64,000 bases of DNA from Holophagales bacterium (GCA_016699405.1 CP064972.1:4619501-4683500), one strand, 5' to 3'. Positions 1 to 9,022 are shown, numbered from the stretch's first letter. The notes: a model not told the origin generated them from the letters alone. Numbers and translations: made by a program.

Positions 1-540
1 GTTCACGCGACGAACCGGCGAATGGGCAGAGTCCACGGGAACCCAACCGATTCCCATCGTGTCGTCCTGGTTCTTCTCGGCCGACACGTACCCGCGGCCG
101 AGCTGGACCTTGGCCTGGATCTTCAGCCGTCCCTCTTCGCTCAGGGTCGCGATGGGGAGGTCGGGCTCGCAGATCTCGATCTGCGCGTCGCCCACGAGAT
201 CCCGTCCGCAGGCCACCGACGGACCGGCGACGTCCAACGAGAGGATGCGGGCCTCTCCGCCGTGGAGCCGGACCGGAATCTGCTTGAGGTTCAAGATGAT
301 ATCGGTGACGTCTTCGACGACACCCGGAATCGAGGAGAACTCGTGGCTGACGCCCTCGATCTGGACCGACGTGATCGCCGCACCCTCGATCGAGGAGAGC
401 AGGCTCCGCCGCATCGCGTTGCCCACCGTCGTGGCGAATCCACGCTCGAACGGCTGGGCAACAAAACGACCGTAGGTCGGCGTAAGGCTGTCGGCGTCGA
501 TCTCGACGCGCTTGGGGCGCTGGAAGTCCTTCCAAAGCAT
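1..540 (-). CDS. rpoA: RNA polymerase alpha subunit, N-terminal part (runs off the window)
   Basis: This is the first 180 codons of the alpha subunit, which dimerises to start RNA polymerase assembly. The visible part covers the alpha N-terminal domain, with the conserved GRFVAQPFERGFATTVGNA stretch near residues 23-41. The C-terminal DNA-contacting domain lies beyond the left edge. The ATG at 538-540 is 34 bp after the rpsD stop, as expected for the 3' end of an alpha operon. The frame stays open to base 1, so the truncation comes from the window and not from mutation. Confidence 0.97.
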   Translation of the reverse strand, partial: MLWKDFQRPKRVEIDADSLTPTYGRFVAQPFERGFATTVGNAMRRSLLSSIEGAAITSVQIEGVSHEFSSIPGVVEDVTDIILNLKQIPVRLHGGEARILSLDVAGPSVACGRDLVGDAQIEICEPDLPIATLSEEGRLKIQAKVQLGRGYVSAEKNQDDTMGIGWVPVDSAHSPVRRVN

Positions 541-574
541 GGCTGCTTCTCTCCTGTCGCTGGACAGCCCGGCG

Positions 575-1207
575 CTAACGGCTGTAGAGCTCGACAATCA
601 GCTGCTCCTGCACGGGGATCTTGATGTCCTCGCGAGTCGGCAGCGTGACGACCTTGCCCGTGAAATTCTCGGCGTCGAGCTCGAGCCAGTTGGGAATCCC
701 GCGCCCGCGCGCCGTGTCGACGCTCACCCGGATCTGCGAGTTCGCCCGGCTCGGCTCCTTGACCGCCACGCTCTGGCCGGCCCGCACCTGGAACGAGGGG
801 ATCGACACCTTCTTGCCGTCGACCAGCACATGCCCGTGGCGCACCACCTGCCGCGCCTGGGCGCGGGAAGCGGCGAAGCCGAGGCTGTAGACGACATTGT
901 CGAGGCGGCGTTCGAGCGAGATCAGCAGGTTATGGCCCGTGATCCCCTTCTGACGATCCGCCTCCTGGAAATACAGACGGAACTGCCGCTCGAGAACGCC
1001 GTAGATCCGCTTGACCTTCTGCTTCTCGCGCAGCTGCAGTCCGTAGCCGACGATACGGCGGCCACGTCGCGCACCGTGCTGGCCCGGCGGGTTCTCGCCG
1101 CGCCGCTCGATCGCGCACTTCTCCTTGAAGCAACGGTCGCCTTTGAGGAAGAGCTTCATCCTCTCGCGACGACAGAGCCGGCAGACTGGACCGGTATAGC
1201 GTGCCAC
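575..1207 (-). CDS. rpsD: 30S ribosomal protein S4, zinc-binding form
   Basis: This 210-aa protein binds 16S rRNA early in 30S assembly and, in some bacteria, represses the alpha operon. Cys9, Cys12, Cys26 and Cys31 form the zinc-binding motif of the C+ class of S4. The central S4 RNA-binding domain includes SLERRLDNVVYSLGFA. It sits between rpsK and rpoA in the alpha-operon order. A 154-bp gap separates it from rpsK upstream; I see no clear promoter or hairpin there. Confidence 0.97.
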   Translation of the reverse strand: MARYTGPVCRLCRRERMKLFLKGDRCFKEKCAIERRGENPPGQHGARRGRRIVGYGLQLREKQKVKRIYGVLERQFRLYFQEADRQKGITGHNLLISLERRLDNVVYSLGFAASRAQARQVVRHGHVLVDGKKVSIPSFQVRAGQSVAVKEPSRANSQIRVSVDTARGRGIPNWLELDAENFTGKVVTLPTREDIKIPVQEQLIVELYSR

Positions 1208-1361
1208 TAGGTATCTCCCTTCGGGTTCGCCTTGTCCTCGATGCTACGAGGACTTCAACTCAAGCAAGACGCCCTGCGAGCGGCGGCACACCCGTCGATT
1301 CGCCGAGGTCCTGAGAACATCCCGGCGGCGCGCTCACGCCGCCCGACATCACGACTCCCGA

Positions 1362-1778
1362 TCAGACCCGCCGCCGCTTGCGCGGCCGACAGCCGTTGTG
1401 GGGAATCGGGGTCACGTCGCGAATCGCCTTCACCTCGACGCCCGAGGACTGGAGGGCCCGGATGGCCGATTCACGCCCGGCTCCCGGCCCCTTGACCTCG
1501 ACGTCCACCGTCCGCATCCCGATGTCGCGCACCTGGTTGCCGGCGCTCTGCGCGGCGACCTGGGCGGCAAACGGGGTTCCCTTGCGCGAGCCCTTGAAGC
1601 CGATGCGACCGGCCGAGGACCACGCGACGACGGCCCCTTCCGGATCCGCGATCGTGATGATCGTGTTGTTGAAGGAGGCCTGGATGTGGGCCACACCGTG
1701 CGGCACCAGGCGACGCTCCTTCTTCTTGGCGCCCTTCTTGTCTTTCTTGGCGGTCGCGGCCGCCGCAGCTTTAGCCAT
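1362..1778 (-). CDS. rpsK: 30S ribosomal protein S11
   Basis: This 138-aa protein belongs to the 30S platform near the E site. The N-terminus is a basic Ala/Lys-rich extension (residues 1-22) followed by the conserved core, with the family ending HNGCRPRKRRRV. It lies 14 bp after rpsM, which implies co-transcription within the alpha operon. Confidence 0.97.
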   Translation of the reverse strand: MAKAAAAATAKKDKKGAKKKERRLVPHGVAHIQASFNNTIITIADPEGAVVAWSSAGRIGFKGSRKGTPFAAQVAAQSAGNQVRDIGMRTVDVEVKGPGAGRESAIRALQSSGVEVKAIRDVTPIPHNGCRPRKRRRV

Positions 1779-1792
1779 GTTCGGATCCGTCC

Positions 1793-2176
1793 TTACTTCT
1801 TGGTCAGCTTCTTCTTGGTGGACACCGTCGCACGACGCGGGCCCTTACGGGTGCGGGCGTTGGTGTTCGTCCGCTGGCCCCGAACCGGCAACCCGCGGCG
1901 GTGGCGTACTCCCCGATAGCTGCCGATCTCCATGAGGCGCTTGATGTTGCCGGTGACCTCCTTGCGCAGGTCACCCTCCACCAGGCCCTCCTCCTGGATC
2001 ACCTTGCGGATCCGCTGGGCCTCGTCCTCGGAGAGCTCCTTGACCTTCGTCACGGGCTCTACTCCGGCGGCCCCGAGGATGCGGACCGAGCGCGTACGCC
2101 CGATCCCATGAATGTACGTGAGACCGATCCAGACCTGCTTGTTCTGCGGCAGGTCGACGCCTGCGATGCGTGCCAT
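1793..2176 (-). CDS. rpsM: 30S ribosomal protein S13
   Basis: This 127-aa head protein contacts P-site tRNA and forms intersubunit bridges. The start MARIAGVDLPQNK and the motif RGLPVRGQRTNTNARTRKG are diagnostic of S13. It is the first alpha-operon gene here and follows rpmJ by 10 bp, so spc and alpha genes appear continuous. Confidence 0.97.
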   Translation of the reverse strand: MARIAGVDLPQNKQVWIGLTYIHGIGRTRSVRILGAAGVEPVTKVKELSEDEAQRIRKVIQEEGLVEGDLRKEVTGNIKRLMEIGSYRGVRHRRGLPVRGQRTNTNARTRKGPRRATVSTKKKLTKK

Positions 2177-2186
2177 GGCCTTGCCC

Positions 2187-2300
2187 CTATCCCTGTCGCT
2201 GCTTGTGCTTCGGGTTGTCGCAGATCACGCGAACCACCCCGGCGCGGCGGACGACCTTGCACTTGGGACAAATCCGCCTTACGGACGATCGAACCTTCAT
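2187..2300 (-). CDS. rpmJ: 50S ribosomal protein L36, zinc-binding form
   Basis: This tiny 37-aa basic protein starts MKVRSSVRRICPKCK and ends PKHKQRQG. Cys11, Cys14, Cys27 and His32 form the zinc ribbon of the C+ type. The ATG is at 2298-2300 and the TAG at 2187-2189. Its place between infA and rpsM is the standard location. Confidence 0.95.
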   Translation of the reverse strand: MKVRSSVRRICPKCKVVRRAGVVRVICDNPKHKQRQG

Positions 2301-2319
2301 CGACGCACCTTCTTCCTGG

Positions 2320-2568
2320 TCACTTCAGCCGGTACGTGATCCGGCCACGGGTGAGGTCGTACGGCGAGAGCTCGACGGTCACCCGATCACCCGGAAGGAT
2401 GCGAATGAAGTGCTTCCGCATCTTGCCGGAGATGTGGGCGAGCACCTGGTGCTTGTTCTCGAGCTGCACCCGGAACATCGCATTCGGGAGCGGCTCGACC
2501 ACCGTGGCCTCGACCTCGATCGCCTCTTCCTTCGACACGACTTCTTCTTGCTGCCTTCGACGCTTCAT
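2320..2568 (-). CDS. infA: Translation initiation factor IF-1
   Basis: This OB-fold factor blocks the A site during initiation. The core AHISGKMRKHFIRILPGDRV is diagnostic. The chosen ATG overlaps the map stop as ATGA and has an AGGTGG ribosome-binding sequence just upstream, giving 82 aa. An in-frame GTG 30 bases downstream (2536-2538) would give the usual 72-aa length, so the first ten residues may be an extension or may be untranslated. Confidence 0.95.
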   Translation of the reverse strand: MKRRRQQEEVVSKEEAIEVEATVVEPLPNAMFRVQLENKHQVLAHISGKMRKHFIRILPGDRVTVELSPYDLTRGRITYRLK

Positions 2569-3317
2569 GCTGCCACCTGACGCCCGAGTACCCGTGGCCC
2601 GTCATCGGTGACGGCAACTGAGTACTCGAAATGAGCGGACAGGGACCCGTCGCGCGTCCGCGCGGTCCAACCATCCGCGTCCATCGTGACCTCCGGGCGC
2701 CCGGCGTTGACCATCGGCTCGATGGCCAAGACCAGGCCGGGCTTGAGTCGCGGTCCCCGCCCGGGGGCACCGTAGTTCGGGATCTGCGGGTCTTCGTGCA
2801 AAGAAGTCCCGATCCCATGGCCGACGAACTCCCTGACCACGGAGTAGCCATGCTCTTCGACATGGCGTTGCACCGCATGGCCGATATCGGAGAGCCGTCG
2901 ACCGGGCCAAACCTGCTCGATCGCGAGATCCAGGGCGTGGCGGGTGACCGTCAGGAGGTTTTCTGCAGCGGGATCCACCTTCCCGACGGCGTATGTCCGC
3001 GCCGCATCCCCATAGTATCCCTTGAAGACGACCCCGCAGTCTACCCCGACGATGTCGCCCTCTCGCAAGGGGACGTCATTCGGGATTCCGTGGATGATGA
3101 CGTCGTTGACCGACGTGCAGAGGGTCGCCGGATATCCGCGGTAGTTGAGGAAGGCCGGAACGCCGCCTGCTCTCCGGATCAACGACTCGGCGAAGCGATC
3201 GAGCTCGCGCGGCGTCACGCCCGGCGCCAGGAAGCCGGCGATGCCGTCCAGGACATCGTGGACGACCCGGTTCGCCTCGTCCATGAGGTCGATCTCGCCC
3301 TTGGTCTTGAGGACCAT
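2565..3317 (-). CDS. map: Methionine aminopeptidase, type I
   Basis: This 250-aa cytosolic metalloprotease removes the initiator methionine from nascent proteins. The expected metal ligands are visible: Asp in GVDCG, Asp in GDAARTY, His in GHGIG, and Glu in AIEPM and FEYS. The ATG at 3315-3317 overlaps the adk stop as TGATG, so translation is probably coupled. The open frame extends further upstream, but those codons overlap adk and are low-complexity, so this start is preferred. Confidence 0.96.
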   Translation of the reverse strand: MVLKTKGEIDLMDEANRVVHDVLDGIAGFLAPGVTPRELDRFAESLIRRAGGVPAFLNYRGYPATLCTSVNDVIIHGIPNDVPLREGDIVGVDCGVVFKGYYGDAARTYAVGKVDPAAENLLTVTRHALDLAIEQVWPGRRLSDIGHAVQRHVEEHGYSVVREFVGHGIGTSLHEDPQIPNYGAPGRGPRLKPGLVLAIEPMVNAGRPEVTMDADGWTARTRDGSLSAHFEYSVAVTDDGPRVLGRQVAA

Positions 3318-3907
3318 CAATGCTCCCCGAGGACCGCGAGCACCGCTGCCGTGACGTCGGCCACCGGGACATTCCCGTTCACCACCGCCAGGAGTCCGCG
3401 ATCGCGGTAGAAATCGATCACCGGGGCGGTCTTCTCGCCGTAGACCCGCAGCCGCTCGCGGATCACTTCCTCGCGATCGTCGGCGCGACCGCGCCCCAGT
3501 GCCCGTTCGACCAGGACACCTTCCGGGACTTCGAGCAGCACCGCGCCATCGACCCGCACGCCCAGCTCCGACAGAATTGCCTCCAGGGTCTCGCACTGAC
3601 CTGCCGTGCGCGGATAGCCGTCGAGCACGAAGCCCGCCGCGGCATCCGGGCGCGACAACCGGTCTCGCACCACGTCAGCCATCAACTCGTCATTCACCAG
3701 GCCGCCGGCCGCCATCACGCCGGCCACTTGCCGGCCCAGCTCGCTGCCCTCGTCGACTGCACTTCGCAGCATCTCGCCGGTCGAGATCGCCGGCACCCTC
3801 ATTTCGCCGGCGAGAAAACACGCCTGCGTGCCCTTCCCGCATCCGGGGGCGCCGAGCAGCACCACCCTTCTCGATGAGCGAACTTCCCTCTCAGCCTCGT
3901 CGTCCAC
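3317..3907 (-). CDS. adk: Adenylate kinase
   Basis: This enzyme interconverts ATP, AMP and ADP. The P-loop GAPGCGKGTQ is near residue 19 and the AMP-binding stretch STGEMLR follows. The LID region is short, as in the class without a zinc finger. The start is a GTG that overlaps the secY 3' end by 17 bp; a later GTG (codon RRVV) is possible. The secY-adk-map-infA order is the classical spc-operon tail. Confidence 0.93.
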   Translation of the reverse strand: MDDEAEREVRSSRRVVLLGAPGCGKGTQACFLAGEMRVPAISTGEMLRSAVDEGSELGRQVAGVMAAGGLVNDELMADVVRDRLSRPDAAAGFVLDGYPRTAGQCETLEAILSELGVRVDGAVLLEVPEGVLVERALGRGRADDREEVIRERLRVYGEKTAPVIDFYRDRGLLAVVNGNVPVADVTAAVLAVLGEH

Positions 3908-5276
3908 GGATTCGTCCGCGCTTGAGGAATCCCTCGTAGTTCCGCATCACCAGCTGGCTCTCGATCTGCTGCAGGGTGTCCATCGCGACACCCACGACGA
4001 TCAGCAACGACGTGCCACCGAAGAAGAACCCGATGCCCATTCCCTCGGTGATCCAACGTGGCATCAGCGCATCGAGCGAAGGTCCGATCCAGGGGAGGTT
4101 CTGCAGCTTGACGCCGCTCAGCAGGAACTCCGGCAGCACCGAGACCGCGGCGAGATAGAGCGCTCCGACGAGAGTGATCCGGGTCAGGATGCGGTCGATG
4201 TACTCGGCCGTCCGCTTTCCCGACCGGATTCCGGGAATGAAGCTCCCGTACTTGCGCATGTTCTCGGCAAGGTCGGCCGGATTGAAGATGATCGACACGT
4301 AGAAATAGCTGAAGAAGATGATTCCGGTGATCGACAGCAGGTAGTAGGCCGGCTGGCCCCACTGCAGTTGGTCGGCCAGCTTCTGCAGCCATTCCGCGTT
4401 CTTGAACATCTGGGCGAACGTGCTGGGAACCGTGATCACGGAGCTCGCGAAGATGACCGGGATCACGCCGCCCGTATTGACCCGCAGCGGCAGGTAGGTG
4501 CTCTGGCCGCCATAGATCTTGCGCCCGACCATCCGCTTGGCGTACTGCACCGGAATCCGCCGTTGCGCCCGCTCCATGAAGACGATGAACGCCACGACCG
4601 CCACCATGAAGACGGCGAGCAGGAGGATCTTGATGATCGAGAGCTCGCCCGCACGCATCTTCCCGAGGGTGTCGGCGACCGCGTGGGGCAGACCCACCAC
4701 GATGCCGGCGAAGATGATCAACGAAATGCCGTTGCCGACGCCGCGCTCGCTGATCTGCTCGCCGAGCCACATGATGAAGGCGCATCCCGTGGTGAGGGTC
4801 AGCACCGTCATCAAGCGGAACCCCCAGCCGGGATTGGGCACCAGCATGGCACCGCCCGGGGTGCGCAGGTTCTCGAGCCACAAGGCAATGCCCGTCGACT
4901 GGACGATCGAGATCACCACCGTGCCGTAGCGGGTGTACTGGGTGATCTTCTTGCGGCCCATCTCGCCTTCCTTGGAGAGCTTCTCGAGATAGGGCCAGAC
5001 GACGGTGAGTAGCTGGAGGACGATCGACGCCGTGATGTAGGGCATGATGCCCATGGCGAAGACCGCAACCCGCTTCAGGCTGCCACCGGTGAACGTGTTG
5101 ACGAAGCCGAGAAAGGTGTTCTCGGCCTCCTTCATGAACTCGATGAGGGCCTGGGAATCGATACCCGGAGTCGGAATGTGGCAACCGACGCGATAGACCG
5201 CGAGCAGCCCGAAGGTGAACAGGAGCCGCTTCCGGAGATCCGGAATCGCGAAGATGTTGCGCAGACTCTCGATCAC
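3891..5276 (-). CDS. secY: Preprotein translocase subunit SecY
   Basis: This 461-aa inner-membrane channel has about ten hydrophobic segments, beginning with RLLFTFGLLAVYRVG near residue 18. It exports unfolded proteins with SecE (also in this window) and SecA. The N-terminal plug region and the basic C-terminus KRGRIRGRRG are present. Its start overlaps the rplO stop by 4 bp, implying translational coupling. Confidence 0.97.
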   Translation of the reverse strand: MIESLRNIFAIPDLRKRLLFTFGLLAVYRVGCHIPTPGIDSQALIEFMKEAENTFLGFVNTFTGGSLKRVAVFAMGIMPYITASIVLQLLTVVWPYLEKLSKEGEMGRKKITQYTRYGTVVISIVQSTGIALWLENLRTPGGAMLVPNPGWGFRLMTVLTLTTGCAFIMWLGEQISERGVGNGISLIIFAGIVVGLPHAVADTLGKMRAGELSIIKILLLAVFMVAVVAFIVFMERAQRRIPVQYAKRMVGRKIYGGQSTYLPLRVNTGGVIPVIFASSVITVPSTFAQMFKNAEWLQKLADQLQWGQPAYYLLSITGIIFFSYFYVSIIFNPADLAENMRKYGSFIPGIRSGKRTAEYIDRILTRITLVGALYLAAVSVLPEFLLSGVKLQNLPWIGPSLDALMPRWITEGMGIGFFFGGTSLLIVVGVAMDTLQQIESQLVMRNYEGFLKRGRIRGRRG

Positions 5277-5710
5277 GAGGACAACTCCTCGCAGCTGCCG
5301 CCAGCGGCCTCGATCTTGGCCTTCGCCGTGGCCGAGAACTTGTGCGCCTGCACGCGCAGGGCCTTGGTGATCTCGCCCTGTCCGAGGACCTTGACCGGCT
5401 GACCGCGGTGCACGAGGCCCTTGGCCAGCAGCATGTCCGGCGTCACCTCGCCGACGAAGTCAGCCAGCGCCTCGACGTTCACCACGCTGTACTCGACGCG
5501 AAAGACGTTGTTGAATCCGCGCTTCGGCATGCGCCGAACGAGCGGCATCTGTCCGCCCTCGAATCCGGGACGCAGCGTGTAGCCGGCGCGCGACTGCCCG
5601 CCCTTGTGACCGCGACCGGCGGTCTTCGGGTTTCCCGAGCCGATGCCGCGGCCGACGCGACGCTTCGGCTTGGTCGAGCCCGGCGCGGGAGAAAGGTCGT
5701 GAAGGTTCAT
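5273..5710 (-). CDS. rplO: 50S ribosomal protein L15
   Basis: This 145-aa late-assembly 50S protein has the typical N-terminus MNLHDLSPAPGSTKPKRRVG and a Gly/Arg/Lys-rich loop. It overlaps both neighbours (rpmD and secY) by 4 bp, a run of ATGA-type junctions typical of coupled translation. Confidence 0.96.
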   Translation of the reverse strand: MNLHDLSPAPGSTKPKRRVGRGIGSGNPKTAGRGHKGGQSRAGYTLRPGFEGGQMPLVRRMPKRGFNNVFRVEYSVVNVEALADFVGEVTPDMLLAKGLVHRGQPVKVLGQGEITKALRVQAHKFSATAKAKIEAAGGSCEELSS

Positions 5711-5904
5711 CGGGTCTCCTCGACCACCTCGACGAGATGAGGGATCTGAGCAATCAGGCCACGGACCGTCGGCGAATCGGCCCGCAGAACTTCGTGACGG
5801 ATACGGCGGAGTCCGAGTCCCCGCAGGGCATCGCGCTGCGGCTCGGGCCGCCCGATCGAGCTACGGACTTGGCGGATTCGAATCATCGGCTTGGCGGTCG
5901 CCAT
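5707..5904 (-). CDS. rpmD: 50S ribosomal protein L30
   Basis: This 65-aa protein carries the family core IRIRQVRSSIGRP followed by LRGLGLRRI. It sits between rpsE and rplO as in the spc operon and overlaps rplO by 4 bp. Confidence 0.95.
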   Translation of the reverse strand: MATAKPMIRIRQVRSSIGRPEPQRDALRGLGLRRIRHEVLRADSPTVRGLIAQIPHLVEVVEETR

Positions 5905-5926
5905 CGCAAGTTCTCCCGTTCGCCGC

Positions 5927-6436
5927 CTAGACCGCCTCGGTCGCCACCGGGGCGACGCGAGAGCTCAGGTTGCGCAACTGCAGCAACGCCGCGAAGGTCG
6001 CCTTCACCACGTTGTGCGGGTTGGTCGAACCGAGGGACTTGGTCAGGATGTCCTGAATACCAGCCGCCTCGATCACCGCACGGACCGGTCCGCCGGCGAT
6101 CACACCTGTGCCAGGCGAGGCCGGCTTCACCAGCACCAGACCCGCACCGTAGTGGCCCAGGGACTCGTGCGGGACGGTGGATCCGCTCACCGGAATCGAG
6201 ATGAGGTTCTTCTTGGCGATCTCGATTCCCTTGCGGATCGCCATCGGAACTTCCTTGGCCTTGCCGGCGCCATAGCCGACACGCCCTTGCCCGTCTCCGA
6301 TCACCACCAGGGCCGAGAAGGAGAAGTTCTTTCCGCCCTTCACCACCTTCGTGACGCGGTTGATGTGGACGACCTGCTCGAAGAACTCGCTCTTCTGCTC
6401 GAAATCCCTAGCCAACGGCTTTCTCCTTTCGGCCAT
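5927..6436 (-). CDS. rpsE: 30S ribosomal protein S5
   Basis: This 169-aa decoding-fidelity protein has the N-terminal dsRNA-binding-like domain with VTKVVKGGKNFSFSALVVIG near residues 30-49, and the C-terminal S5 domain with NPHNVVKATFAAL. It lies 15 bp after rplR. Confidence 0.97.
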   Translation of the reverse strand: MAERRKPLARDFEQKSEFFEQVVHINRVTKVVKGGKNFSFSALVVIGDGQGRVGYGAGKAKEVPMAIRKGIEIAKKNLISIPVSGSTVPHESLGHYGAGLVLVKPASPGTGVIAGGPVRAVIEAAGIQDILTKSLGSTNPHNVVKATFAALLQLRNLSSRVAPVATEAV

Positions 6437-6451
6437 CGCGCACCTTCCCCC

Positions 6452-6841
6452 TCAGAACTGCAGGCCCTTGGCCCGCGCGGCTTCGGCGATTTCCTTGACG
6501 CGGCCGTGGTACCGGTATCCGCCGCGGTCGAACACCACCGCGGTGATCCCCTTCTCCTTGGCGCGCTCGGCGAGCATCTCGCCGAGCCTTTTCGCCGCCT
6601 TCAGGTTGCAGGTCGCCTTGCCCAGCTCCTCCCGCAATGACGGCTCGAGGGTGCTGGCCGCCACCAGAGTCTGTCCGGCGAGGTCGTTGATCACCTGCGC
6701 ATAGAGGTAACGCTCGCTCTTGAACACCGAGAAGCGGGGCCGTGCAGGGGTCCCTTCGACGCGCTGGCGGAGGCGCTGGTGCGCTCGCTGCCGGCGAGCC
6801 TGCTTGACGATGGTCTTCTTGCTCTTGTAGCCCGTGCTCAT
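6452..6841 (-). CDS. rplR: 50S ribosomal protein L18
   Basis: This 129-aa protein binds 5S rRNA in the central protuberance. The basic N-terminus and the motif RPRFSVFKSERYLYAQVIND are typical, as is the ending FDRGGYRYHGRVKEIAEAAR. Confidence 0.96.
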   Translation of the reverse strand: MSTGYKSKKTIVKQARRQRAHQRLRQRVEGTPARPRFSVFKSERYLYAQVINDLAGQTLVAASTLEPSLREELGKATCNLKAAKRLGEMLAERAKEKGITAVVFDRGGYRYHGRVKEIAEAARAKGLQF

Positions 6842-6859
6842 GGCCTTTCTCCCGACCCC

Positions 6860-7399
6860 TTACTTGGCGCCGGCCTTGCCGACCTTGCGGCGCAGCACCT
6901 CGTCGACGTACTTGATCCCCTTGGCCTTGTAGGGGTCCGGCGGCTTGAGCCGGCGGATCTCGGCCGCGACCTGTCCGACCATCTGGCGGTCGGCCCCGCT
7001 GACCGTGAGCTTCGTGTTCTTCTCGACCTCGACCTTGATTCCGGCGGGCACGCGGTAGACGACCGGGTGCGAGTAGCCGAGGGCGAAGTGAATGTCCTCG
7101 CCCTTGAGCTCCGCCTTGTAGCCGACGCCGTTGATCTCGAGTCCGCGGGTGAACCCGGCGCTCACGCCCTGGACGGCGTTGGCGAGCAGCGACCGCAGGA
7201 GGCCGTGCTTGGCGCGCTCCGGACCGGACTCACCCGACCGGCTGACCGTCACCTTGCCGTCCTCGACCGCGACCGGAAAGCCCGGCAACAGGCGCTGCTC
7301 GATGCGTCCCTTCGGCCCCTCGGCGACGAAGCTGTCTCCCTGCACGTTCACCCGGACTCCCGAAGGAACCGGAATGGGCTTTCTGCCAACTCGCGACAT
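6860..7399 (-). CDS. rplF: 50S ribosomal protein L6
   Basis: This 179-aa protein has two tandem L6 domains. It starts MSRVGRKPIPVPSGV and includes the C-terminal signature PPDPYKAKGIKY, which contacts the sarcin-ricin loop region. It has the standard position between rpsH and rplR. Confidence 0.97.
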   Translation of the reverse strand: MSRVGRKPIPVPSGVRVNVQGDSFVAEGPKGRIEQRLLPGFPVAVEDGKVTVSRSGESGPERAKHGLLRSLLANAVQGVSAGFTRGLEINGVGYKAELKGEDIHFALGYSHPVVYRVPAGIKVEVEKNTKLTVSGADRQMVGQVAAEIRRLKPPDPYKAKGIKYVDEVLRRKVGKAGAK

Positions 7400-7417
7400 G
7401 ACGCTTCTCCTGCCTTC

Positions 7418-7816
7418 CTACCAGATCTCGCAGAGGATCTCGCCGCCGACGCCCTGCTCGCGCGCCTGGCGATCGGAGACCACGCCCTTGGAGGTGGAAA
7501 CCACTCCGAGACCGAGGCCATTGCGCACCGGCTTGATCTGCTCGGCCTTGCGATAGACCCGGCGTCCGGGCCGGCTCACCCGCGACACGTGCGAAATCGC
7601 CGGCTCGCCCATCTCGCTATAGCGGAGGAAGATGCGAAGCGTCGACACCGGCTCGCCGGGGATCACTCGGATGTTGCGGACGAATCCCTCGTCCTTGAGG
7701 AGGCGACAGACCTCCGTCTTCAGCTTCGAAGCCGGCACGTCGACTCGATCGTGCTTGGCCTGGTGCGCATTGCGGATTCGCGTCAGCAGATCCGCCAGCG
7801 GGTCATTCATGCTCAT
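7418..7816 (-). CDS. rpsH: 30S ribosomal protein S8
   Basis: This 132-aa central-domain 16S rRNA binder starts MSMNDPLADLLTRIRNA and ends with STSKGVVSDRQAREQGVGGE. S8 is the translational repressor of the spc operon in E. coli; I found no obvious S8 target mimic near rplE by eye. Confidence 0.97.
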   Translation of the reverse strand: MSMNDPLADLLTRIRNAHQAKHDRVDVPASKLKTEVCRLLKDEGFVRNIRVIPGEPVSTLRIFLRYSEMGEPAISHVSRVSRPGRRVYRKAEQIKPVRNGLGLGVVSTSKGVVSDRQAREQGVGGEILCEIW

Positions 7817-7844
7817 GATCTCTCCTCGCCGCCCCTTCCGGTCG

Positions 7845-8030
7845 TCACCAGCTCGCCTTGATCACGCCGGGCAGGTACCCTTCGCGAGCAAGATTCCGAA
7901 AGCAGATACGGCACAGCGCGAACTTCCGCATGAAGCTCCGCGGCCGACCGCACCGCTGGCAGCGATTGCGCTGACGGATACCGAACTTCGGCGCTTGCCG
8001 GGTCTTCGCCATCTTCGCCTGGGTTGCCAC
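7845..8030 (-). CDS. rpsN: 30S ribosomal protein S14, type Z
   Basis: This short 61-aa S14 has four zinc ligands, Cys24, Cys27, Cys40 and Cys43, in CQRCG and CRICF. It is the zinc-dependent isoform (also called rpsZ). An internal ATG at residue 7 would give the more usual 55 aa. It lies between rplE and rpsH. Confidence 0.95.
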   Translation of the reverse strand: MATQAKMAKTRQAPKFGIRQRNRCQRCGRPRSFMRKFALCRICFRNLAREGYLPGVIKASW

Positions 8031-8057
8031 GTTGCGACTCCTCCTCGCTTCTTTCCG

Positions 8058-8654
8058 CTAGCGCGCGAATGGCATGCCGAGCTCGCGCAGCAGGTGCAGC
8101 GCACGCTCGTCGTTGCCAGCCGTGGTCACCAGGGTGATGTTCATCCCCTTCGGCCGATCGACCTTGTTGAGGTCGATCTCCTGGAAGATCAGATGATCCC
8201 GGATTCCCAGAGTGTAATTGCCGCGTCCGTCGAAGCTCCGGCTGGGAACTCCCTTAAAGTCGCGGACACGCGGCAGGGCGATGCTGATCAGCCGGTCGAG
8301 GAAGTCCCACATGCGATCGCCCCGCAGGGTCACGCGACAACCGATCGGCATGTCCTCGCGCAACTTGAACGCCGCGATCGACTTCCGCGCACGGGTTACC
8401 GTCGGCCGCTGGCCGGCGATCGCCGCCAACTCCTCGACGCCGTCGTCGAGGATCTTGATGTTCTGAATCGCCTCGCCCAGACCCATGTTGATCACGATCT
8501 TGTCGAGGCGGGGCACCGCCATGTCGTTCTCGATGCCGAATTCCTTCTTCAGCTTCGCCTGAACTTCCTGGCGGTAGCGCTCCCGCAGTCGCGGCGCGTA
8601 GTGCTCCCGGGGAGCTTCGGACGCCTCGGCGGTTGGACCTGTCTTCTTCGCCAT
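8058..8654 (-). CDS. rplE: 50S ribosomal protein L5
   Basis: This 198-aa 5S rRNA-binding protein of the central protuberance contacts P-site tRNA. Diagnostic stretches are PRLDKIVINMGLGEA and GRGNYTLGIRDHLIF. The start MAKKTG at 8652-8654 was chosen because longer versions would overlap rplX with unrelated Ser/Arg-rich sequence. Confidence 0.95.
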   Translation of the reverse strand: MAKKTGPTAEASEAPREHYAPRLRERYRQEVQAKLKKEFGIENDMAVPRLDKIVINMGLGEAIQNIKILDDGVEELAAIAGQRPTVTRARKSIAAFKLREDMPIGCRVTLRGDRMWDFLDRLISIALPRVRDFKGVPSRSFDGRGNYTLGIRDHLIFQEIDLNKVDRPKGMNITLVTTAGNDERALHLLRELGMPFAR

Positions 8655-8664
8655 GTCCCGGCTC

Positions 8665-8988
8665 CTAGTTGAAAGTCGCTCCGCTACGCTTCGCGACGCG
8701 GACAGCCGTGCCGTCCTCGAGACGCTTGCGGCCGACACGGGTCGGCTTGCCCGTCTCGGGGCAGATCAGCATGAGGTTCGAGATCTCGATGGGCGCTTCC
8801 TTCTCGAGGATGCCGCCCTGCACCTGGCGCTGCGGGTTGCCCTTCGTGTGCCGCTTGACGAGGTTCACCCGCTCAACGATCGCCTTGCCCTCGGTCGGCA
8901 GGACTCGCAGAACGCGGCCACGCGCCCCACGATCCTTGCCGGCGATGACCAGCACCTGGTCGTTCCGCTTGATCTTCGGCTTGCTCAT
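8665..8988 (-). CDS. rplX: 50S ribosomal protein L24
   Basis: This 107-aa assembly initiator has an N-terminal KOW motif (QVLVIAGKDRGARGRVLRV) and the typical VKRHTKGNPQR segment. It lies between rplN and rplE. Confidence 0.96.
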   Translation of the reverse strand: MSKPKIKRNDQVLVIAGKDRGARGRVLRVLPTEGKAIVERVNLVKRHTKGNPQRQVQGGILEKEAPIEISNLMLICPETGKPTRVGRKRLEDGTAVRVAKRSGATFN

Positions 8989-9022
8989 CGTACTTCCTCA
9001 AGGCGTCCGCCGAGGCGGCCGC